A DNA stretch of 64,000 nucleotides from Propionibacteriaceae bacterium (GCA_025965155.1 JAOPXN010000017.1:58038-122037), one strand, 5' to 3'; shown: positions 7,644 through 17,655, numbered from the stretch's first letter. Numbers and translations: made by a program. Notes: a model not told the origin generated them from the letters alone.

Positions 7644-8867
7644 ATGCCTGAAGCCGTCATCGTCTCCGCCGCTCGTACGCCGATCGGCCGCGCCCTCAAG
7701 GGATCGCTGGTCGATGTTCGCCCCGATGATCTTGCGGCGGAGGTGATCACCGCCGCGTTGGCCCGGTTGGACGGGTTCGACCCGGCCACGCTGGACGACA
7801 TCTACCTCGGGTGTGCCGAGCCGCGCGATGAGCACGGCGGCAACATGGCGCGCCGGGTCGCGGTCCAGCTCGGTCTGGACGGGGTGCCGGCGGCCACCAT
7901 CAACCGGTTCTGCGCGTCCAGCGTGCAGACCGCGCGAATGGCGTTCCACGCGATCAAGGCGGGGGAGGGCCACGCGTTCGTCTCCGCCGGCGTCGAATGT
8001 GTCTCCCGGTACCGCGCCTTCGGCTCGGCCGGGGTGGAGGCCGGGAACACCCAGAACCCCGTGTTCGCCCGCGCCCAGGACCGTACCCAGGCCACCGCGG
8101 AGAGCAACGAGCCATGGCAGGACCCTCGGCTCGACGGCGAGCTGCCCGATATCTACATCGCGATGGGGCAGACCGCCGAGAACGTGGCCACCTCGTTGAA
8201 GATCTCCCGCGACGAGCAGGACGAGTTCGGCGTCCGGTCCCAGAACCTGGCCGAGCGCGCCATCGCCGACGGCATCTTCGCCCGCGAGATCGTCCCCGTG
8301 ACCCTGCCCAACGGGTCCGTGGTGACCGCCGACGACGGACCTCGGGCGGGCACCACCCTGGCCGGCATCGCCGGGCTGCGGCCGGTCTTCAGGGCCGACG
8401 GTACGGTGACCGCCGGCAACTGCTGTCCGCTCAACGACGGCGCGGCAGCGGTGGTGATCATGAGCGACACCCGAGCCGCCGAGCTGGGCCTTGCTCCGCT
8501 GGCCCGGATCGTCTCGACCGGTGTCAGCGCGTTGAGCCCGGAGATCATGGGGCTGGGTCCGGTGGAGGCTTCCAGACGTGCCCTGTCCAACGCCGGCATG
8601 AGCATCGACGACATGGACCTGGTGGAGATCAACGAGGCCTTCGCTGTGCAGGTGATCGCCTCCTACCGCGAGCTTGGCATCGACATCGACAAGCTGAACG
8701 TGCACGGCGGGGCCATCGCGCTGGGACACCCGTTCGGATCCACCGGAGCCCGGATTATGACCACCCTGCTGAACGCGATGCAGCACCGCGACGCGGAGTT
8801 CGGCTTGGAGACGATGTGCGTCGGCGGTGGGCAGGGCATGGCTGTGGTGCTGCAACGGCTTCGGTGA
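7644..8867 (+). CDS. Acetyl-CoA C-acyltransferase (thiolase)
   Basis: 407-residue cytosolic thiolase, usual length for the family. Catalytic residues are visible: C90 in NRFCASS, H362 in ALGHPFGSTG and C392 in MCVGGGQG. It cleaves 3-ketoacyl-CoA at the end of the beta-oxidation cycle or condenses acetyl-CoA. AAGGAAA precedes the ATG. With the upstream acyl-CoA dehydrogenase and downstream acyl-CoA ligase it covers the first and last enzymatic steps; hydratase and 3-hydroxyacyl-CoA dehydrogenase must be encoded elsewhere. Chain-length preference is unknown. Confidence 0.93.
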   Translation: MPEAVIVSAARTPIGRALKGSLVDVRPDDLAAEVITAALARLDGFDPATLDDIYLGCAEPRDEHGGNMARRVAVQLGLDGVPAATINRFCASSVQTARMAFHAIKAGEGHAFVSAGVECVSRYRAFGSAGVEAGNTQNPVFARAQDRTQATAESNEPWQDPRLDGELPDIYIAMGQTAENVATSLKISRDEQDEFGVRSQNLAERAIADGIFAREIVPVTLPNGSVVTADDGPRAGTTLAGIAGLRPVFRADGTVTAGNCCPLNDGAAAVVIMSDTRAAELGLAPLARIVSTGVSALSPEIMGLGPVEASRRALSNAGMSIDDMDLVEINEAFAVQVIASYRELGIDIDKLNVHGGAIALGHPFGSTGARIMTTLLNAMQHRDAEFGLETMCVGGGQGMAVVLQRLR

Positions 8868-8922
8868 ATACCTGAGGATTCGCTCAGAGATCACCGCGGC
8901 GTCCGTGCGGACGAGGCCGGGT

Positions 8923-8942
8923 GGTTAGGCTTCCGAGTAACC
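8923..8942. promoter_or_regulatory. Inverted repeat GGTTA-N10-TAACC upstream of the acyl-CoA ligase
   Basis: GGTTA (8923-8927) and TAACC (8938-8942) are perfect mirror arms 72 nt before the ligase start. It resembles the TTAC/GTAA element at 6419 in edge sequence but not in spacing, so shared regulation is only a possibility. Confidence 0.3.
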
Positions 8943-9014
8943 CAGATCACGATGACCGGCCCCGGTCTTTGCTGCGATAAGGTCCGTGATCGGTATCTAG
9001 TAGTGGGAGCTGTG

Positions 9015-10832
<1,818 letters not shown>

Positions 10833-10855
10833 GCTCTTCCGCTGTGCCGTGCATG

Positions 10856-10885
10856 GGTGGGCCGCGGTCAGGACCGGGGCCCACC
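10856..10885. terminator. Bidirectional hairpin between the convergent acyl-CoA ligase and SDR genes
   Basis: GGTGGGCC (10856-10863) pairs with GGCCCACC (10878-10885), and the inner CGGTC (10865-10869) pairs with GACCG (10872-10876). This gives about 13 base pairs broken by one G-G mismatch. It spans the SDR stop codon and lies 24 nt after the ligase stop. Confidence 0.6.
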
Positions 10886-11650
10886 TGCTACATAGATGAC
10901 CTGGCCGGAAACGTAGCCCGCCTCCTCGCGACAGAAGAAGCTCGCCACTGCAGCAATGTCCTCCGGCTGCCCGACCCGGCCCACCGGGATGTCGCGGGAC
11001 ACCGCAACTTTCCAGTCGTCGAAGTCGACTCCGAGCCGTTCCGCGGTGGCTTGGGTCATCTCCGTATCGATGAAGCCGGGTGCGATCGCATTTGCGGTCA
11101 CTCCGAACTTGCCCAGTTCCAGAGCCAGCGTCTTGGTGAAGCCCTGCATGCCGGCCTTCGCGGCCGCGTAGTTCACCTGGCCGCGGTTTCCCAGGGCTGA
11201 GGTAGAGGAGAGGTTGATGATCCGGCCCCACTTGGCCTGGGTCATGTACGCCTGCGCCGCCCGCGTCATCAAGAACGCCCCGCGCAGGTGGACGTCGAGA
11301 ACGCTGTCCCAGTCGTCGACGGTCATCTTGAAGATCAGGTTGTCGGCGATGATGCCAGCGTTGTTCACCAGCACGGTGACCGGACCCAGCTCGGAAACCA
11401 CCCGGTCGACTGCAGCGTCCGCGGCGGTCTCGTCTGCGACGTCGGCCGCGACGGCGATAGCGAGCCCGCCCGCTTCCAGGATGGCGTTGGCGGTACGGGC
11501 GCCCGCCTGCTCGTCGACGTCGACGACAGCTACCGCCATGCCGTCGTCGGCCAGCCGAGACGCGATCGCCGCACCGATACCGCGAGCCGCCCCCGTTACG
11601 ATCGCGACCCGCTGCCTACCGGACCGCGCGGCGGCCCCTGTCGTCGTCAT
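10868..11650 (-). CDS. SDR-family oxidoreductase, FabG-like (3-oxoacyl reductase type)
   Basis: 260 residues. Classical short-chain dehydrogenase: TGAARGIG cofactor loop (19-26), VNNAGI (~95), catalytic Ser in NLSSTSALGN, and Tyr/Lys in YAAAKAG. D in VVDVD after beta-2 would favour NAD(H). AKWGRIINLSS and GQVNYAAAKAGMQGFTK match 3-oxoacyl-ACP/CoA reductases. It starts 10 nt after the lacI-type gene on the same strand, so probably in one transcript. The substrate is uncertain; polyketide, fatty acyl and sugar substrates are all possible. Confidence 0.85.
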   Translation of the reverse strand: MTTTGAAARSGRQRVAIVTGAARGIGAAIASRLADDGMAVAVVDVDEQAGARTANAILEAGGLAIAVAADVADETAADAAVDRVVSELGPVTVLVNNAGIIADNLIFKMTVDDWDSVLDVHLRGAFLMTRAAQAYMTQAKWGRIINLSSTSALGNRGQVNYAAAKAGMQGFTKTLALELGKFGVTANAIAPGFIDTEMTQATAERLGVDFDDWKVAVSRDIPVGRVGQPEDIAAVASFFCREEAGYVSGQVIYVAGGPRS

Positions 11651-11659
11651 GGTCTGACC

Positions 11660-12715
11660 CTAGCCCTGTTGCGGATTCGAATGCATCGCCCGCAGGCTTG
11701 ATTCGCGGACGACCAGCTCGGGCTGGAACACCACCTGACGCGGCTCGAAGTCAGTCCCGGCTTCACGCGCAGCGATCTCGGCCAACAGCAGCTCCATTGC
11801 CGTCTGGCCGATCAACCGCGAGGGCTGCTGGACGGAGGTCAGTGGGACCACTGTCGCACTGGCGAAGTCGATGTCGTCGTAACCCACCAGCGCGATGTCG
11901 CCCGGCACCGCCAAGGTGCCGAGCATCGTGAACGACTGGAGCAGGCCCACGGCTACCAGGTCGTTGGCCGCCAGGATGCCGTCGGGCCGGTCGCCGGGCG
12001 CGCGTTCGCCGATCAGCACGCCGACATCTCGGCCGCTGTGCACGGTAAGACCGGTCTCGGACAGGATCTCCAGCTGGACGCCGGGATGCTCCGACACCGC
12101 CCGCTTGGCTCCGTCGAGCCGGTCGGAGACCTGGACGATGGAGAGCGGGCCGCCGACGAAGGCGATCCGGATGCAGCCCTGGTCGATCAGGTGCGAGACG
12201 GCGATATACCCGCCGGCCACGTCGTCGACCGAGACCGAGGAGAAGCCGCGACCCTGCGCCGGGCGGTCAACCAGGACCGTCGGCGTACCTCGGTCGCGGA
12301 GCCGGGCCAGCCGGTCGAACACATCCCCGATCGGCGAGATCAGCAGTCCCTGCACCCGCTGCTCCTCGAACAGATCCATGTACGCAGCCTCGCGTTCGGG
12401 AAGCTCGTCGCTGTTGCCGAGCAGCACCGACAGGTGCGCCGTAGCCGCTCGCTCCTCGGCACCGCGTCCGACGTCGGTGAAGAAGGGGTTACGCACATCG
12501 AGCACCACCAGGCCCACCGTCCGGCTCTTGCCGGCACGGAGCTGTCGGGCGGCGTCGTTCCGCACGAACCCGAGCTCGTCGATGGCTTCCCGCACCCGCC
12601 TCCGGGTGCTCTCGGCGACCTTCTCCGGCCGGTTCAGCACGTTGGACACAGTCCCCAGAGCCACCCCGGCCCGCTCCGCTACATCCCGGATGCTCGCGGG
12701 CTGTTGGCTCACCAT
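11660..12715 (-). CDS. LacI-family transcriptional regulator
   Basis: 351 residues. N-terminal LacI helix-turn-helix (IRDVAERAGVALGTVSNVLN, residues 8-27) with the hinge helix FVRNDAARQLRAGKS, then a periplasmic-binding-protein-like sensor domain (VGLVVLDVRNPFFTDVGRG; ILAANDLVAVGLL; PGDIALVGYDDIDFA). Such proteins usually repress sugar uptake or catabolic genes and respond to a sugar. Here it is flanked by two SDR genes on the same strand, so its targets may include these or the ABC importer 8 kb away. No convincing LacI-type operator was found nearby. Confidence 0.92.
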   Translation of the reverse strand: MVSQQPASIRDVAERAGVALGTVSNVLNRPEKVAESTRRRVREAIDELGFVRNDAARQLRAGKSRTVGLVVLDVRNPFFTDVGRGAEERAATAHLSVLLGNSDELPEREAAYMDLFEEQRVQGLLISPIGDVFDRLARLRDRGTPTVLVDRPAQGRGFSSVSVDDVAGGYIAVSHLIDQGCIRIAFVGGPLSIVQVSDRLDGAKRAVSEHPGVQLEILSETGLTVHSGRDVGVLIGERAPGDRPDGILAANDLVAVGLLQSFTMLGTLAVPGDIALVGYDDIDFASATVVPLTSVQQPSRLIGQTAMELLLAEIAAREAGTDFEPRQVVFQPELVVRESSLRAMHSNPQQG

Positions 12716-12754
12716 GCCCTTATAGTGCCCGAACCAGCACCGGCCACGCCGGGG

Positions 12755-13549
12755 TTAGTCGTGGTTGCCCTTCGGCTTTGCCATCAGCCGGTGCAGCTGC
12801 GCCTTGGCTGCGTCGGGGAGTATCGCTGCGGCGGCAACCTGAGCCTTGGTGAGCACCGAACCACCGACGACCTTCGGCCTGCCATCCATCAGGGCCTCGA
12901 AGCCTTGTCGCGCCACCTGCCTGGGGTCATCCTTGCTGGCCTGGCCGACGCGGGTGTCGTCCATCTGCGCCCGGTGGAAGAAGTTCGTCTCGGTTGGTCC
13001 GGGCATCAGCGAGGTGACGGTCACGCCGGTGTCCTTCAGCTCGTTCTGCAGTGCTTCGGCGAACGACTGCAGGAAGGACTTGGAGGCGTTGTAGACGGCA
13101 TGGAACGAGCCCGGCATGGTGGAGGCGATGGACGAGGTGATCAACAGGCGGCCGCTGTCGCGGGCGGTCATGTCACGCAGCACCAGCTTGGCCAGGTGCA
13201 CGGTGCTCATCACGTTCAGCCTGATCAGGTCCAGTTCCTCTTCCAAGTCGCTGGAGACAAAGGCGCCGCCGTGTCCGACACCCGCGTTCAGTGCTACGGC
13301 ATCGAGTGGACGGCCCGTGGCGACGGCCGCGGCATAGAGCTCGGCTACACCCTCGCCGGTGCGGAGGTCGGTCTGCACCAGCCGTACGTCAGTTCCGAGG
13401 GCGCGCAGCTCACCGGCTGCTGTCTCGATTCTGTCGTCTTCGGCGCAGATCAACAGGTCGAAGTCATGCGCCGCGAACTGCCGCGCCAGCTCGAGGCCGA
13501 TTCCACTGGATGCACCGGTGACCAGAGCCAGAGGTTTGGTTTCCGTCAT
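12755..13549 (-). CDS. SDR-family oxidoreductase
   Basis: 264 residues, short-chain dehydrogenase of the atypical SDR type used on lipids and ketones. Seen: TGASSGIGLELARQFA (residues 11-26), LNAGVGHGG in place of the usual NNAG, active-site Ser in LITSSIAS, and YNASKSFLQSF for the Tyr-Lys pair. The C-terminus is long and positively charged (HRLMAKPKGNHD). Located 39 nt upstream of the lacI-type gene, so possibly the first gene of an SDR-lacI-SDR operon. The substrate cannot be assigned. Confidence 0.85.
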   Translation of the reverse strand: MTETKPLALVTGASSGIGLELARQFAAHDFDLLICAEDDRIETAAGELRALGTDVRLVQTDLRTGEGVAELYAAAVATGRPLDAVALNAGVGHGGAFVSSDLEEELDLIRLNVMSTVHLAKLVLRDMTARDSGRLLITSSIASTMPGSFHAVYNASKSFLQSFAEALQNELKDTGVTVTSLMPGPTETNFFHRAQMDDTRVGQASKDDPRQVARQGFEALMDGRPKVVGGSVLTKAQVAAAAILPDAAKAQLHRLMAKPKGNHD

Positions 13550-13558
13550 GGCGGATAC
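13534..13558 (+). promoter_or_regulatory. Possible SigB/SigF-type promoter, GTTT-N15-GGATAC
   Basis: GTTT (13534-13537) and GGATAC (13553-13558), spacer 15. One base differs from the SigB/SigF -10 GGGTAC. It would start transcription about 53 nt before the small gene at 13618. It overlaps the start of the divergent SDR gene. Confidence 0.35.
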
Positions 13559-13617
13559 CTACCCAGTGCAGGAAGGCCGACACGGGCCGATTCGCCGCCA
13601 CACAGAGGAGGAGTGAA

Positions 13618-13806
13618 ATGTCGGAGACGAGTCCAATACCGGAAGAGGAAGCGGCACTGGACGGGTCGCTCGGTGGAGGAGTGTCCGGGCCGGAGGACGG
13701 GGTCAGCGCCGGAACTGACGACACTGACCGCGAGAGGTACCAACATTCGGCCAAGCCGCCGACCGACCCAGCCAAACCTGAGCCCGACGAGCGCGACGGT
13801 CACTGA
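13618..13806 (+). CDS. Small acidic hypothetical protein
   Basis: 62 residues, rich in Glu, Asp, Gly and Pro, with no Cys or Trp. Probably intrinsically disordered and cytosolic. A strong ribosome binding site (GAGGAGG, 13604-13610) precedes the ATG, which argues that it is translated. It lies between a candidate SigB-type promoter and the DUF6328 membrane gene, so may be a co-expressed stress protein. Family not recognised. Confidence 0.6.
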   Translation: MSETSPIPEEEAALDGSLGGGVSGPEDGVSAGTDDTDRERYQHSAKPPTDPAKPEPDERDGH

Positions 13807-13834
13807 TCTGGTTCACTGTCCGACGCGTGATCTT

Positions 13835-13852
13835 GTCCAACGTGTGTTGGAC
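13835..13852. promoter_or_regulatory. Perfect 18-bp inverted repeat GTCCAAC-GTGT-GTTGGAC
   Basis: Arms at 13835-13841 and 13846-13852, immediately before the Shine-Dalgarno GGAGG of the DUF6328 gene. It could be a regulator site or an RNA hairpin next to the ribosome binding site. Confidence 0.5.
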
Positions 13853-13869
13853 CGGAGGAAGGGTGCGAG

Positions 13870-14394
13870 ATGGCCGTGCAGAGCAGGGCGTCCGACGACG
13901 AGGCTGACGCGCTCCGGGTGGACGACCACGACGACGGCCGTCATGAGTCCGAGAACGAGCGGATGGACCGGAACTGGAATGAGATCCTGCAGGAGCTGCG
14001 CGTCACTCAGACCGGCACCCAGATCCTGAGCGGATTTCTGCTGGCCATCGCCTTCCAGCCCCGGTTCGACAGCCTGGACAGCTTTCAGCGCACGGTGTAC
14101 CTGATTCTAGTCATCGCCGCTGCCGCCACCACCGCACTGGCTCTGGCTCCGGTCAGCCTGCACCGGGGGCTGTTTCGGCGACACTCCAAGAAGCTGGTGG
14201 TCCAGACGGCGCACGTACTGGTGCGTTGCGCGCTAACCGGGGTGGCGATCGTTTTGACCGGGACGGTGCTGCTCATCTTTGATGTCGCTCTCGGGACGAC
14301 CGAGGCCCTGATTGCCGCCGGCTCCATGCTGCTACTGGTCATCTGTATCGCCGCGCTGCCATCGGTGCTCTTGCGGATCAACGGGCGCAGATAG
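13870..14394 (+). CDS. DUF6328 family membrane protein
   Basis: 174 residues. An acidic N-terminal ~35 residues precede the family core (WNEILQELRVTQTGTQILSG), followed by about four transmembrane helices (ILSGFLLAIAF; YLILVIAAAATTALALAPV; CALTGVAIVLTGTVLLIF; ALIAAGSMLLLVICIAAL). DUF6328 proteins are common, uncharacterised actinobacterial membrane proteins, often found with stress genes. GGAGGAAGG precedes the ATG by ~8 nt. It ends 4 nt from the convergent oxidoreductase gene. Function unknown. Confidence 0.85.
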   Translation: MAVQSRASDDEADALRVDDHDDGRHESENERMDRNWNEILQELRVTQTGTQILSGFLLAIAFQPRFDSLDSFQRTVYLILVIAAAATTALALAPVSLHRGLFRRHSKKLVVQTAHVLVRCALTGVAIVLTGTVLLIFDVALGTTEALIAAGSMLLLVICIAALPSVLLRINGRR

Positions 14395-14398
14395 GGGT

Positions 14399-15979
14399 TC
14401 ATCGCCAGACCTTGAGTGCCTCGAGCCTGACGTCGGCCAGTGCGGCTCGGGCCGCGTTCATTCCGGGGGCACCGTGCACGCCGCCGCCGGGGTGCGCGGA
14501 AGCGGAACCGAGGTAGAGCCTCCTGACCGGGGTGTTCGCTCGGCCGAGACCCGGGACCGGTCGAAAGATCAGCTGCTGGTGCAGCGCAGCGGTCCCTCCG
14601 TTGATCGCCCCACCGATCAGGTTCGCGTCCCGTTGCTCCAGCTGATGCGGCCCCAGCACGCGCCGGCTCAGGATTCTTGAGGCCAAATCGGGGGCGAACC
14701 GCTCGATCTGCGCCTGCATCCGGTCGGCGAACCGCTCACAGTCATCGGCGTCCCACACCCCTTTGATCTCATCCCCAGCATCGCCCCTCACTACCTGCGG
14801 GACGTGGCTGTACGCCCACAGCGCCTCAGTGCCGGCGGGAGACCTGGTTGGGTCGGTCGTGCTCATCTGGCCGGTGAGGAGGAACGGGTCGGCAGGGATC
14901 TGACCGGCTTCGACCTGCCCGAGGGCGGTAACCATGGCCTGCACTGACTCCGCGATGTGCACCGTTCCGGCGGCGTATTCCGGCGGGCCGGTCCAGGGCA
15001 CGGGAGCACTGAGTGCCCAGTCGACCTTGACCGTCCCCGGGTCGAGATCGAAGGCCTGCATGTCTCGTCGAACTCGAGCCGGCAGATCCTCCCACCGCAC
15101 CAGGCCGCCGTAAAGATGCTTGGCGGAGACGTCCGCGACGACCGCCCGACGAGCCTGGAACTCCTCACCACCGCTGGTCACACCGACCGCACACCCGTTC
15201 TTCACTACGACACTGTCCACCGGTGCACCGGTCCGGATCGTTCCACCCTTCGACTCGAGCCGGCGCGCCATGGCTGCGGTGAGCTGGCCGGCCCCGCCGA
15301 CCGGGGAGGGGAATCCGACGGTCTGTCCCAGCATGGCCAGCAGCAAGCCCATCAGCCCCGAGCCGGCAGCATCCAAGGGGATGTCGGCATGCGCGGCGTT
15401 GCCGCTCAGCAGCAGCGCTGGTGCATCACCGCCAAACCGCTTCTGGCTCATCGTGATTGCCGGCTCCAGCAGCATTCTGACGAAGGACAGTCCGCCGGCC
15501 GACCGCACCCGCGCCAGCATCCCGAGCCCAGCGCGGACCGGCGGCAGCGGGGAAGTCAGGGCGCTGGTGAGGCTGGGTCCCATTCGTTGCCAGATGGCAT
15601 GCAGGTCACGCCAGGCCGCCCCGTCACCGGGGTGCTGGCGATCCATCAGCTCGGCGGTGATGTCGACATCGCGGTGTAGCAACGCCCACGACCCATCGGG
15701 CCGCGGATGGCCCAACACGGCAGGCGCGTGAGCCCACTCCAACCCGAACTTTTCCAGTTGGAGGGACCGGATCGGGGCCGAGGCGACCGCCAGCGGATAG
15801 AACGCGGAGAAGGTGTCATGGGTGAAGTCGGGATGGACCTCCTGGTCACTGCGGACCGCGCCGCCGACAGTGTCCTGGGCCTCCAGCACGAGGACGTCCC
15901 AGCCGGCATCCACTAGCCGGTTGGCACTGACCAGTCCGTTGGGTCCGGCACCGATGACGACGGCATCATGTGTGGTCAT
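14399..15979 (-). CDS. FAD-dependent oxidoreductase, phytoene desaturase/PYROXD2-like
   Basis: 526 residues. N-terminal Rossmann motif VVIGAGPNGL (7-16), then VLEAQDTVGGAVRS, the second half of the FAD site. The C-terminus carries the second FAD-binding block LYLGSASAHPGGGVHGAPG characteristic of the CrtI/PYROXD2 amine-oxidase superfamily. No other carotenoid genes are nearby, so carotenoid desaturation is unsupported; it belongs to the broad actinobacterial group of unknown substrate. GGAGAG sits upstream of the ATG. It is divergent from the SRPBCC gene, with a tandem repeat between them. Confidence 0.85.
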   Translation of the reverse strand: MTTHDAVVIGAGPNGLVSANRLVDAGWDVLVLEAQDTVGGAVRSDQEVHPDFTHDTFSAFYPLAVASAPIRSLQLEKFGLEWAHAPAVLGHPRPDGSWALLHRDVDITAELMDRQHPGDGAAWRDLHAIWQRMGPSLTSALTSPLPPVRAGLGMLARVRSAGGLSFVRMLLEPAITMSQKRFGGDAPALLLSGNAAHADIPLDAAGSGLMGLLLAMLGQTVGFPSPVGGAGQLTAAMARRLESKGGTIRTGAPVDSVVVKNGCAVGVTSGGEEFQARRAVVADVSAKHLYGGLVRWEDLPARVRRDMQAFDLDPGTVKVDWALSAPVPWTGPPEYAAGTVHIAESVQAMVTALGQVEAGQIPADPFLLTGQMSTTDPTRSPAGTEALWAYSHVPQVVRGDAGDEIKGVWDADDCERFADRMQAQIERFAPDLASRILSRRVLGPHQLEQRDANLIGGAINGGTAALHQQLIFRPVPGLGRANTPVRRLYLGSASAHPGGGVHGAPGMNAARAALADVRLEALKVWR

Positions 15980-16047
15980 TCTGGCTCTCCTTCAGGTGGG
16001 CAGTTCCATGGTGACTGAACGCGCGGATCTGCGGTATCCCGGTTTGA

Positions 16048-16072
16048 GTTAGCGGTACGCCGACGGGGGTAC
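16048..16072 (+). promoter_or_regulatory. Possible SigB/SigF-type promoter, GTTA-N15-GGGTAC
   Basis: GTTA (16048-16051) and a perfect -10 GGGTAC (16067-16072), spacer 15, upstream of the SRPBCC gene. The predicted transcript would start at about 16079, inside the first copy of the tandem repeat. Confidence 0.45.
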
Positions 16073-16075
16073 TGC

Positions 16076-16113
16076 TGACATGGTGTACCTGGTGACATGG
16101 TGTACCCGGTGAC
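16076..16113. repeat. 17-bp tandem repeat in the divergent intergenic region
   Basis: TGACATGGTGTACCTGG (16076-16092) is followed directly by TGACATGGTGTACCCGG (16093-16109) and then TGAC. The 16/17 identity and position just after the candidate promoter suggest regulator half-sites spaced 17 bp apart, or a recent slippage event. Confidence 0.75.
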
Positions 16114-16174
16114 GGACGCGATCATTGTGGCGGCGGCGACGCCGACGCACAGCAGACGAGAGGATCTTTTGACC

Positions 16175-16630
16175 ATGACTGACCAGCCGGCAACCGTCCA
16201 ACAGCACGTCGACGCCCCGGCGAGCGCTGTCTGGGAGGTGCTTGGCGACGGGTGGCTCTATGCCAGCTGGGTGGTTGGAACCTCCCGAGTTCGCGCCGTC
16301 GACGCCACCTGGCCTCAGGTCGGGAGCCAGCTGCACCACTCCTTCGGGCTGTGGCCGCTGCTGATCAACGACCGGACCGAGGTGCTGGAGTGCGTGCCCG
16401 AAACCCGGCTAGTGCTGAAGGCGCGCGGTTGGCCCGCTGGGGAGGCCAAGGTCGATATCCAGATCACTGACCTGGGCCCGAGCGAGTCGATGGTGAGCAT
16501 GCAGGAGGACGCGATTGCAGGACCGGCGCTCCTCATCCCGCAGCCGATTCGGCAAACTCTGACCGTTCCGCGCAACAAGGAGACCCTGCGCCGGCTCGCG
16601 CTGCTCGCGCAGGGTCGTTCCCGGTCCTGA
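16175..16630 (+). CDS. SRPBCC-family protein (START/polyketide cyclase fold)
   Basis: 151 residues from ATG 16175 (MTDQPATVQQHVDAPASAV); the longer in-frame start at 16097 lies within the tandem repeat and is rejected. The fold is shown by the start VQQHVDAPASAVWEVLGDGW and the C-terminal helix RNKETLRRLALLAQG. Such proteins bind hydrophobic ligands in a helix-grip cavity. There are no catalytic residues to assign. It is preceded by a SigB-like promoter, and similar SRPBCC genes often belong to actinobacterial stress regulons. Ligand unknown. Confidence 0.82.
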   Translation: MTDQPATVQQHVDAPASAVWEVLGDGWLYASWVVGTSRVRAVDATWPQVGSQLHHSFGLWPLLINDRTEVLECVPETRLVLKARGWPAGEAKVDIQITDLGPSESMVSMQEDAIAGPALLIPQPIRQTLTVPRNKETLRRLALLAQGRSRS

Positions 16631-16643
16631 GTTCACCTGAACG

Positions 16644-16676
16644 GCCGCCTGGCGCACTCAACTATGGCTAGGCGGC
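16644..16676. terminator. Weak hairpin between convergent SRPBCC and sigma factor genes
   Basis: GCCGCCT (16644-16650) pairs with AGGCGGC (16670-16676) across 19 nt, at the 3' end of the sigma gene on the minus strand. Seven GC-rich pairs, no T-run. Confidence 0.3.
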
Positions 16677-17498
16677 ATGTTCAACATCGGAGGGCGTCAG
16701 CGGGATCGCAGTGATGTCGCCGATCGCCTGACGCAGGGAGGAGAAGATCCGTCGGAGCCGCCGGCTGACGTGCATCTGGCTCACCCCGAGCTTCTCGGCA
16801 ATCTGTTGCTGAACGAGGTCCTCGACGAAGCGGAGGCGCAGCAGATACTGGTCAGAGTCGCTGAGCTGCCGCACCGCGGGTCCCAACAGCAGCTTGAGCT
16901 CAGCCATCTCCAGCTCCTTGTCGCTGCTGCGGAGGCTGTCGCCGATGCTGGCACCGTCGTGGCTGCCCGGCGCGTCGATCGAGCCGGGTCTGAAGCAGCT
17001 ACTGACCGTGAGAACCTCGCGAACCTCTTCTTCGCAGACGTGCATCTGATCGGCCACCTCCTTGCTGGTGGGATGCCTGCCCAGCTCCTGGGAGAGGCTG
17101 CGCACTGCCTCGGTCACCTCGCTGCCGGCTTCCTGCAGACGGCGCGGCGGACGAACCATCCATCCCTGGTCACGGAAATGCTTCTTGATCTTGCCTGTAA
17201 TGGTCGGGTACGCGAACCCGGAGAACGGGCAGGGACCGGGACGATAGCGATCGACCGCTTCCAGTAGCCCGAGCCGACCGACTTGAATCAAGTCGTCGTC
17301 GGCGATGCCGCGGGAACGGAAGCGGCGGCTGACTGCGTCGGCCCACGGCAGGCAGGCAGTCACGACATATTCTTTGAGGTCATGGATTTGCTCTTCGGAC
17401 GCGTTCACCATTTGCTCGTAAAGGTCCTTGACCAAGGCGTCTCGTTGCTCAGTGGTAGTGGACGCAGTGCAGGTAAGCATTTCGGGGGAGAGGGTCAT
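16668..17498 (-). CDS. RNA polymerase sigma factor, SigB/SigF family
   Basis: 276 residues, usual size for group 3 stress sigma factors. Region 2 is visible (DDDLIQVGRLGLLEAVDRY; FSGFAYPTITGKIKKHFRDQ), region 3 (ELGRHPTSKEVADQM) and a region 4 helix-turn-helix (QQQIAEKLGVSQMHVSRRL). Redirects core polymerase to GTTT/GGGTA promoters. A GTTT-N15-GGGTTA promoter lies 65 nt upstream, implying autoregulation or control by the paralogue next to it. No RsbW-type anti-sigma kinase or anti-anti-sigma gene is adjacent, which is unusual for this family. Confidence 0.93.
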   Translation of the reverse strand: MTLSPEMLTCTASTTTEQRDALVKDLYEQMVNASEEQIHDLKEYVVTACLPWADAVSRRFRSRGIADDDLIQVGRLGLLEAVDRYRPGPCPFSGFAYPTITGKIKKHFRDQGWMVRPPRRLQEAGSEVTEAVRSLSQELGRHPTSKEVADQMHVCEEEVREVLTVSSCFRPGSIDAPGSHDGASIGDSLRSSDKELEMAELKLLLGPAVRQLSDSDQYLLRLRFVEDLVQQQIAEKLGVSQMHVSRRLRRIFSSLRQAIGDITAIPLTPSDVEHAA

Positions 17499-17562
17499 GT
17501 GACACCCGTTTCAACAATTCTTGCCGACTGCGCAGCTACTTCATAACCACGCTTTGTGAATG

Positions 17563-17587
17563 TAACCCGTCGAAGACGGTTTAAAAC
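17563..17587 (-). promoter_or_regulatory. SigB/SigF-type promoter GTTT-N15-GGGTTA upstream of the sigma gene
   Basis: Reading the minus strand: GTTT at 17587-17584, a 15-nt spacer, GGGTTA at 17568-17563. Predicted leader of ~58 nt to ATG 17498. It matches the alternative-sigma consensus closely. Confidence 0.65.
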
Positions 17588-17655
17588 AGTGGAAGCTTGA
17601 CCGATCTTTGGTGGAGGAGACCCAAAGCACCGGCTCAGTAGGTGAGGGCCTGCAT

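Noticed and set aside
7611..8894. Open frame of 427 codons antisense to the thiolase
   Set aside because: The thiolase has all catalytic residues; the antisense frame has none of the traits of a protein.
11640..12760. LacI-type operator around the lacI gene
   Set aside because: The intergenic gaps are only 10-40 nt and hold no convincing symmetric AACCGGTT-like site.
12038..14029. Long open frame (663 codons) on the plus strand across lacI, the SDR and the small gene
   Set aside because: Antisense shadow from high GC content; it crosses well-supported genes on the minus strand and has no family-like composition.
14399..15979. Carotenoid biosynthesis gene (CrtI)
   Set aside because: Fold agrees, but no crtB, crtE or other pigment gene is linked, and the sequence is closer to the PYROXD2-like group of unknown substrate.
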